A DNA stretch of 64,000 bases from JBBROS01 sp965260935 (GCA_965260935.1 OZ253374.1:2976001-3040000); one strand, 5' to 3'; numbered from the stretch's first letter, positions 1-8,749 are shown. Notes: generated by a model from the letters alone, not told the origin. Program-made: numbers and translations.

Positions 1-592
1 CAGCGTGGGCAACGGCAACACCGGACCCAAGGACGTGGTTTACGCCGTTTATCCCGATCTGCGGCAAGCGCCGCGGGCGCCGCGGATGCTGCCGAACCTG
101 CCGCCGCGATCCGGGCGGCCGATGACGCGCACGGACGGAATGCCGATCAACGGGCTGGTGGCGGGCATGGTGATCCATTACGCCGGCTGCTGCCATCCGT
201 TGCCGGGCGACCGCATCGTCGGCATCGTCAGCACGGGCAAGGGGGTCACGATCCATACGCGCGAATGCCCGACGGCGGAGGCGTTCTCGGCGACGCCGGA
301 GCGGTTCCTCGACGTGGAGTGGGACGAGGCGGAGACGGCGCGGCTGAAGCAGACGCATACCGGGCGGATCAGCGCCATCGCGACGAACCAGGCCGGGGCG
401 CTGGCGACGCTGACGAACGCGGTTTCCAAGCATGACGGGGCGATCACGAACCTGAAGGTGACGAACCGGCAGCAGGATTTCTTCGAGGTTCTGATGGATG
501 TCGAGGTGCGCGACGTGAAGCACCTGGCCAACGTGATCGCCGGGCTGCGGGCCGCGGGCGGGGTGACGCAGGTGGAGCGGGCGCGGGGGTGA
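1..592 (+). CDS. rsh: Bifunctional (p)ppGpp synthetase/hydrolase (RelA/SpoT, Rsh), C-terminal part
   Basis: This is the 3' end of a long RelA/SpoT homologue, which makes and degrades the stringent-response alarmone (p)ppGpp. The frame is open to the window edge, so the catalytic HD and synthetase domains and most of the TGS domain lie outside. The visible part holds the conserved zinc-finger/RIS region (YAGCCHPLPGDRIVGIVSTG, then a histidine and cysteine in HTRECPTA). A C-terminal ACT domain follows over roughly the last 80 residues (HTGRISAIATNQAGALATL). The stop codon overlaps the GTG start of acpS by 3 bases, so the two are probably translationally coupled. One Rsh enzyme is usual in alphaproteobacteria, hence the symbol rsh rather than relA or spoT. 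Its upstream regulation cannot be seen. Confidence 0.93.
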   Translation, partial: SVGNGNTGPKDVVYAVYPDLRQAPRAPRMLPNLPPRSGRPMTRTDGMPINGLVAGMVIHYAGCCHPLPGDRIVGIVSTGKGVTIHTRECPTAEAFSATPERFLDVEWDEAETARLKQTHTGRISAIATNQAGALATLTNAVSKHDGAITNLKVTNRQQDFFEVLMDVEVRDVKHLANVIAGLRAAGGVTQVERARG

Positions 593-999
593 TACTCGGG
601 ATCGGCGCGGACATCTGCGACATTCGTAGGATCGAGCAGGTGATGCAGCGGCACGGCGAGCGGTTCCTGCAGCGGGTGTTCACCGAGACGGAGCGGGCAC
701 GGGCGATGCGGCGGACGGAGGCGTTGCGGGCGCCGACGTTCGCCAAGCGGTTCGCGGCCAAGGAGGCCTGCGCGAAGGCGTTGGGGACGGGGTTCCGCGC
801 CGGGGTGTTCCATTCCGACATGGGCGTGGCGAACCGGGCCGGGGGGCAGCCGACGATGATGTTGACGGGCGGGGCGCTGCTGAGATTGCAGATCCTCGTT
901 CCTGAGGGAATGGCGCCGGCGCTGCATGTGACGATCACCGACGAGTATCCGTACGCGTTCGCGCAGGTGATGATTGAAGGGCGGTTCCTTGACAGGTAG
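589..999 (+). CDS. acpS: Holo-[acyl-carrier-protein] synthase
   Basis: AcpS transfers the 4'-phosphopantetheine arm of CoA to the serine of acyl carrier protein. The likely substrate, AcpP, is encoded at 25.5 kb. The 136-residue length is normal for the family. The N-terminal metal-binding motif GIGADICDI and the second signature RFAAKEACAKALGTG, with its metal-binding glutamate, are both intact. The C-terminal strand LHVTITDE also fits. The GTG start overlaps the rsh stop. The usual partner pdxJ, often placed beside acpS in proteobacteria, is absent here. Downstream comes lepB, 39 bases away with the chosen lepB start. Confidence 0.95.
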   Translation: MILGIGADICDIRRIEQVMQRHGERFLQRVFTETERARAMRRTEALRAPTFAKRFAAKEACAKALGTGFRAGVFHSDMGVANRAGGQPTMMLTGGALLRLQILVPEGMAPALHVTITDEYPYAFAQVMIEGRFLDR

Positions 1000-1038
1000 G
1001 GCCGCTTACGGTTGATCCCGCGGCGGAGTGTGCAGCGG

Positions 1039-1797
1039 ATGACCCCTCGAACCATGGCTAAGCCGAAATCGGGCACCCTGCTCGAAAACGTGAAAACGCT
1101 GGTTTACGCCGGCATCATCGCGCTGACGGTGCGCACGGTGGCCTTCGAGCCGTTCAGCATCCCGTCCGGGTCGATGATCCCGACCTTGCTGGTGGGCGAC
1201 TACCTGTTCGTTTCGAAGTTCGCTTACGGGTACTCGCATTTCTCGCTGCCGCTCTCGCCCGACCTGTTCAGCGGACGGATCTTCGGGAGCCTGCCGAAGC
1301 GGGGCGATGTAGCGGTGTTCCGGTTCCCGCACGACACGAGCGTGGACTACATCAAGCGGGTGATCGGCTTGCCGGGCGACACGATCCAGATGCGGCAAGG
1401 AAACCTGTACATCAACGGCGTGCCATGCCCGCGGCAGCCGCTGGGCGACTTCATGGCCGAGGAGGACGGCACCACGACCTTGGCGCCGCTGTATCGCGAG
1501 ACGCTGCCGAACGGGGTGCAGCACGACATCCTGAAGATGACGGACAAAGGGAGCGCGAACAACACGATCGAATACAAGGTGCCGCCCGGGCGCCTGTTCG
1601 TCATGGGCGACAACCGGGACAACTCGGCCGACAGCCGGTTCATGTCGGGCAACGGCGTCGGGTTCCTGCCGGTGGAGAACCTGGTCGGGCGCGCGGAGAT
1701 CATCTTCTTCTCGTTCGATTCCAAGGCGCCCTGGTGGCAGGTTTGGGAATGGCCGTTCGAGATACGCTGGAACCGGTTGCTGCACGGGATCGATTGA
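1039..1797 (+). CDS. lepB: Signal peptidase I
   Basis: LepB is the inner-membrane Ser/Lys protease that removes Sec and Tat signal peptides on the periplasmic side. One N-terminal membrane segment (LVYAGIIALTVRTVAF) is followed by the catalytic-serine motif PSGSMIPTLLVGDY. The catalytic lysine lies in YIKRVIGLPGD, and the box MGDNRDNSADSR comes near the C-terminus. ATG at 1039 was chosen because a GGAG-like sequence lies about 11 bases upstream. ATG at 1054 (MAKPKSG) is a credible alternative, and a TTG further upstream looks too early. The stop overlaps the rnc TTG start. The order acpS-lepB-rnc-era-recO is a well-known alphaproteobacterial cluster. Confidence 0.95.
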   Translation: MTPRTMAKPKSGTLLENVKTLVYAGIIALTVRTVAFEPFSIPSGSMIPTLLVGDYLFVSKFAYGYSHFSLPLSPDLFSGRIFGSLPKRGDVAVFRFPHDTSVDYIKRVIGLPGDTIQMRQGNLYINGVPCPRQPLGDFMAEEDGTTTLAPLYRETLPNGVQHDILKMTDKGSANNTIEYKVPPGRLFVMGDNRDNSADSRFMSGNGVGFLPVENLVGRAEIIFFSFDSKAPWWQVWEWPFEIRWNRLLHGID

Positions 1798-2507
1798 CCA
1801 AGGATGCGGCCACGCAGCTTCGCGCTGCTGAATCCATTCTCGGCCATGCGTTCGCCCGGCCAGAGCTGCTGACCGAGGCCTTGACGCACCGCTCGGCGGC
1901 GCAAGGCAACCGGCAGCGGCGCCGGGGCGAGCGGCGGGGCGTGGGCTCGAACGAGCGGCTGGAGTTCATCGGCGACCGGGTGCTGGGATTGCTGGTGGCG
2001 GAGTGGCTGATCGAACGGTTCCCCGACGAGCAGGAAGGCGAATTGGGGCCGCGCCACGCCCAGCTCGTGTCGCGGCAGGTGCTGGCGGAGATTGCGGAAG
2101 GGGCGCGGTTGTCGGACGCGCTGGCGATCGCGCCGAACGAGGCCCGGGCCGGGGTGGGGCAGTTGGCGAACGTGCTGGCCGATGCGATGGAAGCGGCGAT
2201 CGGGGCGTTGTATCTGGACGCCGGGCTGGAGGTGGTGCGGCGGTTCGTGCGGAGTGCGTGGGCCGGGGCGATGGAGCGGCAGGTGAAGCCGCCGAAAGAC
2301 GCGAAGACGGCGTTGCAGGAGTGGATGATGGCGCGCGGGCTGGCCTTGCCGGAGTATATCATGACGGAGCGGACCGGGCCTTCGCACGCGCCGGCGTTCG
2401 TCATATCCGTGATGGGCGGCGGGTGCAGCGGGACGGGGACGGGGGGCAGCAAGCGGGAGGCGGAGCGGGCGGCGGCGGTGGATCTGCTGGGGCAGCTCGG
2501 GGCATGA
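1794..2507 (+). CDS. rnc: Ribonuclease III
   Basis: RNase III cleaves double-stranded RNA in rRNA precursors and structured mRNAs. The signature NERLEFIGDRVLGLLVAEW sits at about residues 53-71 and supplies the catalytic acidic residues. The second acidic cluster is ADAMEAAIGALYLD. A C-terminal double-stranded-RNA-binding domain runs from about residue 165, ending in the typical GGSKREAERAAA helix. The TTG at 1794 overlaps the lepB stop (TTGA) and gives 237 residues, close to the family norm. The frame extends far upstream, but that part is a shadow of lepB. The stop overlaps the era ATG (ATGA). Confidence 0.95.
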   Translation: MTKDAATQLRAAESILGHAFARPELLTEALTHRSAAQGNRQRRRGERRGVGSNERLEFIGDRVLGLLVAEWLIERFPDEQEGELGPRHAQLVSRQVLAEIAEGARLSDALAIAPNEARAGVGQLANVLADAMEAAIGALYLDAGLEVVRRFVRSAWAGAMERQVKPPKDAKTALQEWMMARGLALPEYIMTERTGPSHAPAFVISVMGGGCSGTGTGGSKREAERAAAVDLLGQLGA

Positions 2508-3409
2508 GCCAGGCCAAGGTTGGGCGATGCGGATTCGTGGCGATCGTCGGCGCGCCGAACGCGGGGAAATCGACGCTGCTGAACCGGCTGACGGGGGCGA
2601 AGCTGTCGATCGTGAGCCCGAAGGCGCAGACGACGCGGTTCCGGGTGCTGGGGATATTGATGCGGGGCGAGAGCCAGGTGCTGCTGGTGGACACGCCGGG
2701 CATCTTCCAGCCAAAGCGGCGGCTTGACCGGGCGATGGTGCGGGCGGCCTGGACAGGCGCGCAGGACGCGGATCTGACGTTGCTGCTGGTGGATGCGCGG
2801 GCCGGGGCGACGGAGCAGGTGCGGGGGATCGCCGCGACGCTGGGGGAGCAGCGGCGGCGGACTTGGCTGGTGCTGAACAAGCTCGACCTGATCACGCCGC
2901 AGCAGTTGCTGCCGCTGACGGCGGCGTTGAACGGCATCGTGGCGTTCGAGGAGACGTTCATGGTCAGCGCCGGGAACGGCGATGGGCTGGACCGGTTGCT
3001 GGACGCGCTGGAGAGGGGGGTGCCGGAGGGGCCGCATCTGTATCCGGACGACGACCTGACCGATTTGCCGGACCGGCTGCTGGCGGCCGAGCTGGTTCGC
3101 GAGCAGATTTTCCTGCAGGTGCACGAGGAGGTGCCTTACGGCACGACCGTTGAGACGGAGAGCTGGGCCGAGCGCCGCGACGGGTCGGTTCGGGTGGAGG
3201 CGACGGTTTACGTGAGCCGGGCCGGGCACAAGGCGATCCTGATCGGGGCCGGGGGGGCGAAGATCCGGGAGATCGGGCAGCGGGCGCGGGGGCAGTTGGC
3301 GCAGTTGCTGGAGCGTCCAGTGCACCTGTTCCTGAACGTGAAGGAGCGGGCCGGGTGGGACGAGGAGGGCGCGCGGCTTCGGGCGCTGGGGTTGGAGGAT
3401 CTGGACTGA
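2504..3409 (+). CDS. era: GTPase Era
   Basis: Era is an essential GTPase that binds 16S rRNA and assists 30S subunit maturation. From the ATG at 2504 the protein has 301 residues. The G1 P-loop is GAPNAGKST, G3 is DTPG, and G4 is NKLD. A C-terminal KH domain carries the GAGGAKIREIGQRAR RNA-binding loop. The start overlaps the rnc stop (ATGA), the usual coupling of these two ribosome-maturation genes. The next gene, recO, starts on the base after the Era stop. Confidence 0.96.
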   Translation: MSQAKVGRCGFVAIVGAPNAGKSTLLNRLTGAKLSIVSPKAQTTRFRVLGILMRGESQVLLVDTPGIFQPKRRLDRAMVRAAWTGAQDADLTLLLVDARAGATEQVRGIAATLGEQRRRTWLVLNKLDLITPQQLLPLTAALNGIVAFEETFMVSAGNGDGLDRLLDALERGVPEGPHLYPDDDLTDLPDRLLAAELVREQIFLQVHEEVPYGTTVETESWAERRDGSVRVEATVYVSRAGHKAILIGAGGAKIREIGQRARGQLAQLLERPVHLFLNVKERAGWDEEGARLRALGLEDLD

Positions 3410-4135
3410 GTGGAGTGGGAAGGCCCGGCCGTGGTGCTGGATGCGCGCCCGTATAACGAGGCGGATGCGCTGGTGACGGTGATGACGGAGGCGCACGGGG
3501 CGCATCGCGGGCTGGCGCGGGGAGGGGCTTCGCGGAAGCAGGCGTCGTTGTGGCAGCGGGGGAATTTGGTTCACGCGCGTTGGGTGGCGCGGCTATCGGA
3601 CCAACTTGGCAGCTTGGGAGGGGAGCTGGTGCATCCGGGGGCGGCGCTGGCGATGGATGACGCTTTGGCGCTGGGGGTGGTGTCGTCGGCCTGCATGGTG
3701 GCGGAAGGGGCGCTGCCGGAGCGGGAGGCGCATCCGATCGTGTTCGGGGGGTTGGTCGGGCTGATCTCCGGGTTGGGGGCGGACCGGGCGCCGGTGGAGA
3801 CGCTGGTGCGTTGGGAGGCGGCGTTGCTGGCGGAGTTGGGGTATGGGCTCGATTTGTCGTCTTGCGCGGTGACGGGGGAGACGGAGGGGTTGCGGTTCGT
3901 GTCGCCGCGGACGGGGCGGGCGGTTTCGGTGGGCGCGGCGGGGGAGTGGGAGCATCGGTTGCTGCCGTTGCCGGGGTTCCTGGCGGGGCGCGGGCCGGGG
4001 GATGCGGCGGAGTGGCGGGACGGGCTGCGGTTGACGGGGCATTTCCTGGCGCGGGACGCGTTCGGGTTGCAGCACCGGCCTTTGCCGGCGGCGCGGGTGA
4101 TGCTTTATGACCGCGTGACGGCGCTCGCGGCATAG
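3410..4135 (+). CDS. recO: DNA repair protein RecO
   Basis: RecO works with RecF and RecR to load RecA on SSB-coated single-stranded DNA. The GTG start follows the era stop directly. The 241-residue protein has the N-terminal OB-fold opening (MEWEGPAVVLDARPYNEADA, with VTVMTEAHG next) and a helical C-terminal domain. The zinc-binding cysteines found in some RecO proteins are not evident. The sequence is strongly GC-biased. It ends the acpS-recO run; the brnTA insertion separates it from parC. Confidence 0.9.
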   Translation: MEWEGPAVVLDARPYNEADALVTVMTEAHGAHRGLARGGASRKQASLWQRGNLVHARWVARLSDQLGSLGGELVHPGAALAMDDALALGVVSSACMVAEGALPEREAHPIVFGGLVGLISGLGADRAPVETLVRWEAALLAELGYGLDLSSCAVTGETEGLRFVSPRTGRAVSVGAAGEWEHRLLPLPGFLAGRGPGDAAEWRDGLRLTGHFLARDAFGLQHRPLPAARVMLYDRVTALAA

Positions 4136-4224
4136 GAGACGCCCCGCGTCCGGACGTTCGTTCGCGTGAGGGGAAAGAGCTGTTTCATGCGGCGTAAGCT
4201 GCCGATGGTAACGCCATACCGTAA

Positions 4225-4270
4225 TTGTCGTTACACTCTGCTTGTGCAATGCGCCATGTTGTCGTTACAA
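4225..4270 (+). promoter_or_regulatory. Paired TTGTCGTTACA repeats, candidate BrnA operator
   Basis: The 11-mer TTGTCGTTACA occurs twice, at 4225-4235 and 4259-4269, 34 bases apart, just upstream of brnT. The second copy continues as TTGT-CGTT-ACAA, a short palindrome. BrnA antitoxins repress their own operon, so these repeats are plausible operator half-sites. The link to BrnA is inference. Confidence 0.4.
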
Positions 4271-4277
4271 GCCGTCG

Positions 4278-4547
4278 ATGGCGACTGATTGGAATCCTGC
4301 CAAGAACGCCGCCAACTTGGCAAAGCACCGCATTGGATTTGCGGCAGCCGCGGCATTCGAGTGGGAGACAGCGTTGGTGCGCGCGGATCTGCGAGAGCAC
4401 TACGGAGAAGTTCGGCTGAATGCGTTGGGCGTGATTAGCGGCCGGTTGCACATGCTGACTTACACGCTGCGCCGGGACACCACATGGATCATCAGCTTGC
4501 GGCGGGCCAGCAGGAAAGAGGAGCGGATTTATGCGAGCGAGCTTTAA
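4278..4547 (+). CDS. brnT: BrnT family toxin (type II toxin-antitoxin)
   Basis: BrnT is a small RelE-fold ribonuclease toxin that inhibits translation. From the ATG at 4278 it has 89 residues, normal for the family. It shows the N-terminal WNPAKNAANLAKHRIGF motif and the C-terminal IISLRRASRKEERIY motif of BrnT. A start 12 codons upstream would add a cysteine-rich extension not seen in the family. It overlaps brnA by 17 bases in the usual toxin-first order. The pair is inserted between recO and parC, which are often adjacent in relatives. Confidence 0.88.
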   Translation: MATDWNPAKNAANLAKHRIGFAAAAAFEWETALVRADLREHYGEVRLNALGVISGRLHMLTYTLRRDTTWIISLRRASRKEERIYASEL

Positions 4548-4860
4548 GCCGAACACTGACGAGGAGGAGGCCGCCATCCAGCGCGGGATCGCGCAGGACC
4601 CGGATAACCCGGAATGGACCGAGGAGATGTTTCGCAACGCCCGCCCGGCAAGCGAGATGATGCCGCCCGAGATCTACAATGAGCTCGTCGCAAGCTCCGA
4701 ACGCGCGCGGCGCCGGGGGCCTGGCCGCAAGCCCAGCAAGGTGCAAGTGACGGTGCGGCTCGACGCGGACGTGATCGCCGGCTTGCGCGGATCAGGGCCG
4801 GGCTGGCAGGGGCGCATGAATGCTGCCTTGCGCCGGTTGATCGACGCCAGGCTTCTGTAA
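4531..4860 (+). CDS. brnA: BrnA family antitoxin
   Basis: BrnA neutralises BrnT and usually represses the operon through a ribbon-helix-helix-type DNA-binding domain. The 109-residue protein has the C-terminal BrnA signature VTVRLDADVIAGLRGSGPGW followed by QGRMNAALRRLIDARL. It has an acidic N-terminal half. The ATG lies inside the 3' end of brnT. BrnA antitoxins are commonly 80-100 residues, so this one is slightly long. The parC start is 44 bases downstream. Confidence 0.88.
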   Translation: MRASFKPNTDEEEAAIQRGIAQDPDNPEWTEEMFRNARPASEMMPPEIYNELVASSERARRRGPGRKPSKVQVTVRLDADVIAGLRGSGPGWQGRMNAALRRLIDARLL

Positions 4861-4904
4861 ATATAGGCTCAAGACAGCAGCGGCAGATTTTGCGACAGGA
4901 CATA

Positions 4905-7121
4905 ATGCCAGACGACCTGACCGGCCTCATCCAAGACACCCGCCTGGAGGACGCGCTCAGCGAGCGTTACCTCGCCTACGCGCTCAGCACCATCATGTCG
5001 CGCAGCCTGCCGGACGTGCGGGACGGGCTGAAGCCGGTGCACCGGCGGCTGATCTACGCCATGCACCAGCTCCGGCTTGACCCGGCCAGCGGGTTCAAGA
5101 AGTGCGCCCGCGTGGTCGGCGACGTGATCGGCAAGTACCACCCGCACGGGGACGTGGCGGTGTATGAGGCGCTGGTGCGGCTTGCGCAGGATTTCGCGGC
5201 GCGGTACCCGCTGGTGGAGGGGCAGGGCAACTTCGGCAACATCGACGGGGATAACGCGGCGGCGATGCGCTACACCGAGGCGCGGCTGACGGAGGTGGCG
5301 CAGACGCTGCTGGCGGGGATCGACGACGACGCGGTCGATTTCCGGGCGACGTACGACGGGGAGGAGCATGAGCCGGCGGTGCTGCCGGGCGGGTTCCCGA
5401 ACCTGCTGGCGAACGGGGCGGCGGGCATCGCGGTGGGCATGGCGACCAGCATCCCGCCGCACAATGCCGGGGAGGTGTGCGCGGCGGCGATCCACCTGAT
5501 CCGGAATCCGGAGGCGACGACGGAGGAGCTGCTCCACCACATGCCGGGACCGGACTTCCCGACGGGCGGCACGCTGGTGGAGGAGCGGGCGTCGATCCTG
5601 CAGGCGTACGAGACCGGGCGGGGCGGGTTCCGGATGCGGGCGAAGTGGGAGGTGGAGCGCGGGCGGCTCGGGATGTGGCAGGTCGTCGTGACCGAGATCC
5701 CGTATCAGGTGCAGAAAGCGAAGCTGGTCGAGCAGATCGCCGCATTGCTGGAGGAGCGCAAGCTGCCGTTCCTGGGCGACGTGCGGGACGAGAGCACGGA
5801 GCTGGTGCGGCTGGTGCTGGAGCCGAAGTCGCGCGGGGTTGAGCCGGAGGTGTTGATGGAGACGCTGTTCCGGGCGACGTCGCTCGAGAGCCGGTTCCCG
5901 CTCAACATGAACGTGCTGACGGCGGACCGGACGCCGATGGTGCTGGGCTTGCGGGCGGTGCTGCGGGCGTGGCTCGACCATCGGCAGGAGGTGCTGGTGC
6001 GGCGGTCGCGGCATCGGCTGGCGGCGACCCTACGGCGTTTGGAGGTGCTGGACGGTTACCTTGCCGTGTTCCTTAACCTTGACGAGGTGATCCGGATCAT
6101 CCGCGAGGAGGACGCGCCGAAGCCGGCGTTGATGACGCGGTTCGAGATTTCCGATCTCCAGGCGGAGGCGATCCTGAACATGCGGCTGCGCAGCCTGCGG
6201 CGGCTGGAGGAGATGGAGATCAGGAAGGAGCACAAGGCGCTGACGAGGGAGGGGCGGGAGATCACGGCGCTGCTGAAGGACGAGCGGCTGCGCTGGACGC
6301 GGATCGCGGACGAGCTGGCGCAGGTGCAGGCGAAGTTCGGGGCCGGGTCGTTGGGCGCGCGGCGGACGGTTCTGGGGGATGTGCCGGCGGCGGTGGAGGT
6401 CAATGCCGACCATCTGATCGAGCGGGAGCCGATCACGGTCATCCTGTCCGCGAAGGGATGGATACGGGCGGTGCGGGGGCATCTGGCGGACGGGGGGGAG
6501 CTGAAGTTCAAGGAGGGGGATACGCTCGCTTTGCTGACGCCTTGCCAGACGACGGACCGGCTTTGCCTGGTCGCGAGCGGGGGGCGGGCGCATACGCTGC
6601 GGGCTGGGGAGCTGCCGCGCGGGCGGGGGGATGGGCAGGCGATCCGCCTGGTCGCGGATTTGAGGCAGGACGAGGAGGTGGCGGCGCTGTTCGTCTGGCG
6701 CGAAGGGGTGAAGCACCTGATCGTCAGCGATGCCGGGCGGGGCTTCGTGGTGGAGGCCGGCGACCTGGTGGCGGAGAAGCGCACGGGCAAGCAGGTGATG
6801 AACCTGAAGCCGGGCGAGAAGGCGCTGGCGTGCGTGCCGGCGGAGGGAGACCACGTGGCGGTGGTGGGCACGAACCGGAAGCTGCTGGTGTTCCCGCTCG
6901 ATCAGGTGCCGGAGATGGGGCGCGGGGCCGGGGTGCTGTTGCAGAAGTACAAGGAGGGCAGGCTTGGGGACGCGAAGGTGTTCCGTTTGGCGGATGGGCT
7001 GACCTGGCGGCTGGGGGACAAGGTGCGGACGGAGACGGAGCTTGCGCCCTGGCTTGGGACGCGGGCGCAGGCCGGGCGCTTGCCGCCGAACGGGTTTCCG
7101 CGGTCGGGGCGGTTCAGCTAG
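4905..7121 (+). CDS. parC: DNA topoisomerase IV subunit A
   Basis: ParC is the DNA-cleaving subunit of topoisomerase IV, which decatenates daughter chromosomes with ParE. The N-terminal breakage-reunion domain starts ALSERYLAYALSTIMSRSLP, and the active-site tyrosine is in AAMRYTEARLT. Beta-pinwheel repeats follow from about residue 490 (VILSAKGWIRAVRG). The lack of a GyrA-box and the 738-residue length favour ParC over GyrA. ATG at 4905 has AGGA about 6 bases upstream; the TTG at 4890 is less likely. Its 3' end overlaps the convergent Uma2 gene by 8 bases. Confidence 0.93.
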   Translation: MPDDLTGLIQDTRLEDALSERYLAYALSTIMSRSLPDVRDGLKPVHRRLIYAMHQLRLDPASGFKKCARVVGDVIGKYHPHGDVAVYEALVRLAQDFAARYPLVEGQGNFGNIDGDNAAAMRYTEARLTEVAQTLLAGIDDDAVDFRATYDGEEHEPAVLPGGFPNLLANGAAGIAVGMATSIPPHNAGEVCAAAIHLIRNPEATTEELLHHMPGPDFPTGGTLVEERASILQAYETGRGGFRMRAKWEVERGRLGMWQVVVTEIPYQVQKAKLVEQIAALLEERKLPFLGDVRDESTELVRLVLEPKSRGVEPEVLMETLFRATSLESRFPLNMNVLTADRTPMVLGLRAVLRAWLDHRQEVLVRRSRHRLAATLRRLEVLDGYLAVFLNLDEVIRIIREEDAPKPALMTRFEISDLQAEAILNMRLRSLRRLEEMEIRKEHKALTREGREITALLKDERLRWTRIADELAQVQAKFGAGSLGARRTVLGDVPAAVEVNADHLIEREPITVILSAKGWIRAVRGHLADGGELKFKEGDTLALLTPCQTTDRLCLVASGGRAHTLRAGELPRGRGDGQAIRLVADLRQDEEVAALFVWREGVKHLIVSDAGRGFVVEAGDLVAEKRTGKQVMNLKPGEKALACVPAEGDHVAVVGTNRKLLVFPLDQVPEMGRGAGVLLQKYKEGRLGDAKVFRLADGLTWRLGDKVRTETELAPWLGTRAQAGRLPPNGFPRSGRFS

Positions 7122-7692
7122 GTTCAGCGTCTTCCTCGCTGCCGAGGTCGACATCGAGATAGAGTTCCGACAGAGGGATCTCGATGCCGATCTCCGGCAT
7201 ACGCAGGATGGCGTCGGCTCCTAGTGCCAGCTCCGTTATCCAATCCTCGTTCTTGCGCGTGAACACGATGGCGCCCGCGTGGGTCTGCTGCAGGACGACG
7301 TATCTCTGAATTGACGGGGTGGCGCGGTATTCCGCGTTCTTGATGACCAGGTCGTTGTTGGCCGAGCCATCGCTGAGCACCTCGAAAACGACGACGGGGT
7401 CGGCGACGACCTTGGATTTTGGCGGAATGGGCGTGCAGGCAACGAAGGCTTTTGGGTAGCGGATACGGCCGGCGACTTGGAGTTTCAGCTGGCTGCCATA
7501 AGGCTGACAACGTTGTCCGCGCAGGCGCACCGTGAGCGAGACGAGCAAATTGCGTTGAATCGCGGAATGGGCGGTCGTGCCTCCAGCCATTGCTTTCGGC
7601 CCAAACCCGTCAAACTCGTAGCGCAGCTCCTGGCGATCTTCCCAGACCAGGAATTGCTGCAACGACATGGGTTTGCGCAGAGCAATATTCAT
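7114..7692 (-). CDS. Uma2 family (DUF820) endonuclease-like protein, altered catalytic site
   Basis: Uma2 proteins have a PD-(D/E)xK nuclease-like fold and are abundant in alphaproteobacteria and cyanobacteria; their role is mostly unknown. The 192-residue protein has the expected N-terminal MSLQQFLVWEDRQELRYEF region, an AHSAIQRNLL helix and the VVVFEVLSDGSANNDLVIK core with its glutamate. The position that is normally RYPD reads RYPK here, so the first catalytic aspartate appears to be lost. It overlaps the upstream epimerase gene by 4 bases on the same strand. Its 3' end overlaps parC. It may be inactive or have a changed function. Confidence 0.8.
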   Translation of the reverse strand: MNIALRKPMSLQQFLVWEDRQELRYEFDGFGPKAMAGGTTAHSAIQRNLLVSLTVRLRGQRCQPYGSQLKLQVAGRIRYPKAFVACTPIPPKSKVVADPVVVFEVLSDGSANNDLVIKNAEYRATPSIQRYVVLQQTHAGAIVFTRKNEDWITELALGADAILRMPEIGIEIPLSELYLDVDLGSEEDAEPS

Positions 7693-8672
7693 GGGTGCGA
7701 CCCTAGCACGCCACCGCTCCAGTCCAAGTAATCCCTGGCAGCCCGGTCAAACGTATATCGAGGCGCGTAGCCCGTATCCCGTCCGATGGCGGCGATGTCG
7801 AGCCGCCCGCGGTCGAAGGCGACGTGGCTGATGGTGTTGGGCGTCTCGCCTTCGCGAGCCAGGCGCCAGCGGAAACCCGGCTTGATCACGGCGAGGGCGC
7901 GGCACCAGTCCTCGGCCGTCCGCGCGACGCCGCTGCCGAGGTTGTAGATGGTTCGGCCCAGGGCGGGCGCTTCGGCCAGGGCTGCGAGCCCGGCGGCGAT
8001 GTCGCGCGAATAGCAGAAGTCGCCGCGCCCGGGCGTGCTCAGGAGGGCTTCCTGCCCGGCACGGGCCAGTTCGAGGGCGCCGAGCATGGGGGAAAGCGTG
8101 TCCCGCACGCCGGTCGCGTACTCCCACGGCCCGTAGACGCTGGCGAGGCGGGCGGCAACGAACCCGACGCCTTGCACGGCGGCGATGCGGGGCAGGAGGG
8201 TTTCGCAGGCGAGCTTGGTCAGGCCGTAGATCATGGCCGGCTGCGTGCCGAGATCTTCGCAGATGGGATCGACGCCCCGGGCAGCGACGCCGTAGACAGC
8301 GATCGAGCTGGGATACACGAAGCGCTTGACGCCGTGCCGGCCTGCTGCGGCCAGCGTCGAGACGGCGCCCTGGACATTGACGGCGACGATCCCTTCCGGG
8401 TCCCGCCGCTCCCGTTCCGATCCGGCGGTGATGACGGCGCAGTGGATCACCTTTTCCACCGGCCCGGCGTTCAGGGCCGCCGACAGGTCGGCAGCGGAGA
8501 GCACGGTGCCGGAGATGCTGGCGAGCCGTCCGGGAAGAGTGGCGAAGGCCTGTTGGGCTTTGGCCGGGAGACCGAGTTGATCGAAGCCAATGACCGAGTG
8601 CCCGGCGCGGAGCAGGTGCTCGGTGACGTTGAGGCCGACGAAGCCGGCGGCGCCGGTGACGAGGTATGCCAT
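7689..8672 (-). CDS. NAD-dependent epimerase/dehydratase family protein
   Basis: This is an extended short-chain dehydrogenase of the nucleotide-sugar epimerase type. The N-terminal GAAGFVGLNV is the GxxGxxG NAD-binding turn. VYPSSIAVYG gives the conserved serine region, and the catalytic pair is YGLTK. The 327 residues match the family. The exact substrate cannot be told from sequence; a UDP- or dTDP-sugar or a sugar-acid is possible. Its stop overlaps the Uma2 start (4 bases). It is transcribed away from the DUF5872 gene, with about 80 bases between them. Confidence 0.85.
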   Translation of the reverse strand: MAYLVTGAAGFVGLNVTEHLLRAGHSVIGFDQLGLPAKAQQAFATLPGRLASISGTVLSAADLSAALNAGPVEKVIHCAVITAGSERERRDPEGIVAVNVQGAVSTLAAAGRHGVKRFVYPSSIAVYGVAARGVDPICEDLGTQPAMIYGLTKLACETLLPRIAAVQGVGFVAARLASVYGPWEYATGVRDTLSPMLGALELARAGQEALLSTPGRGDFCYSRDIAAGLAALAEAPALGRTIYNLGSGVARTAEDWCRALAVIKPGFRWRLAREGETPNTISHVAFDRGRLDIAAIGRDTGYAPRYTFDRAARDYLDWSGGVLGSHP

Positions 8673-8749
8673 GACGCATCGAACGCCGGGGCGGGCTGAT
8701 GCGCAACCCGGGATCGGGACCGGCGTTCGCGAGCGTGGAGGGCAGAGAC

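Noticed and set aside
178..3574. Long - strand open frames opposite rsh, lepB, rnc and era
   Set aside because: They are Arg/Pro-rich shadows of high-GC genes, as in all similar long antisense frames in this window.
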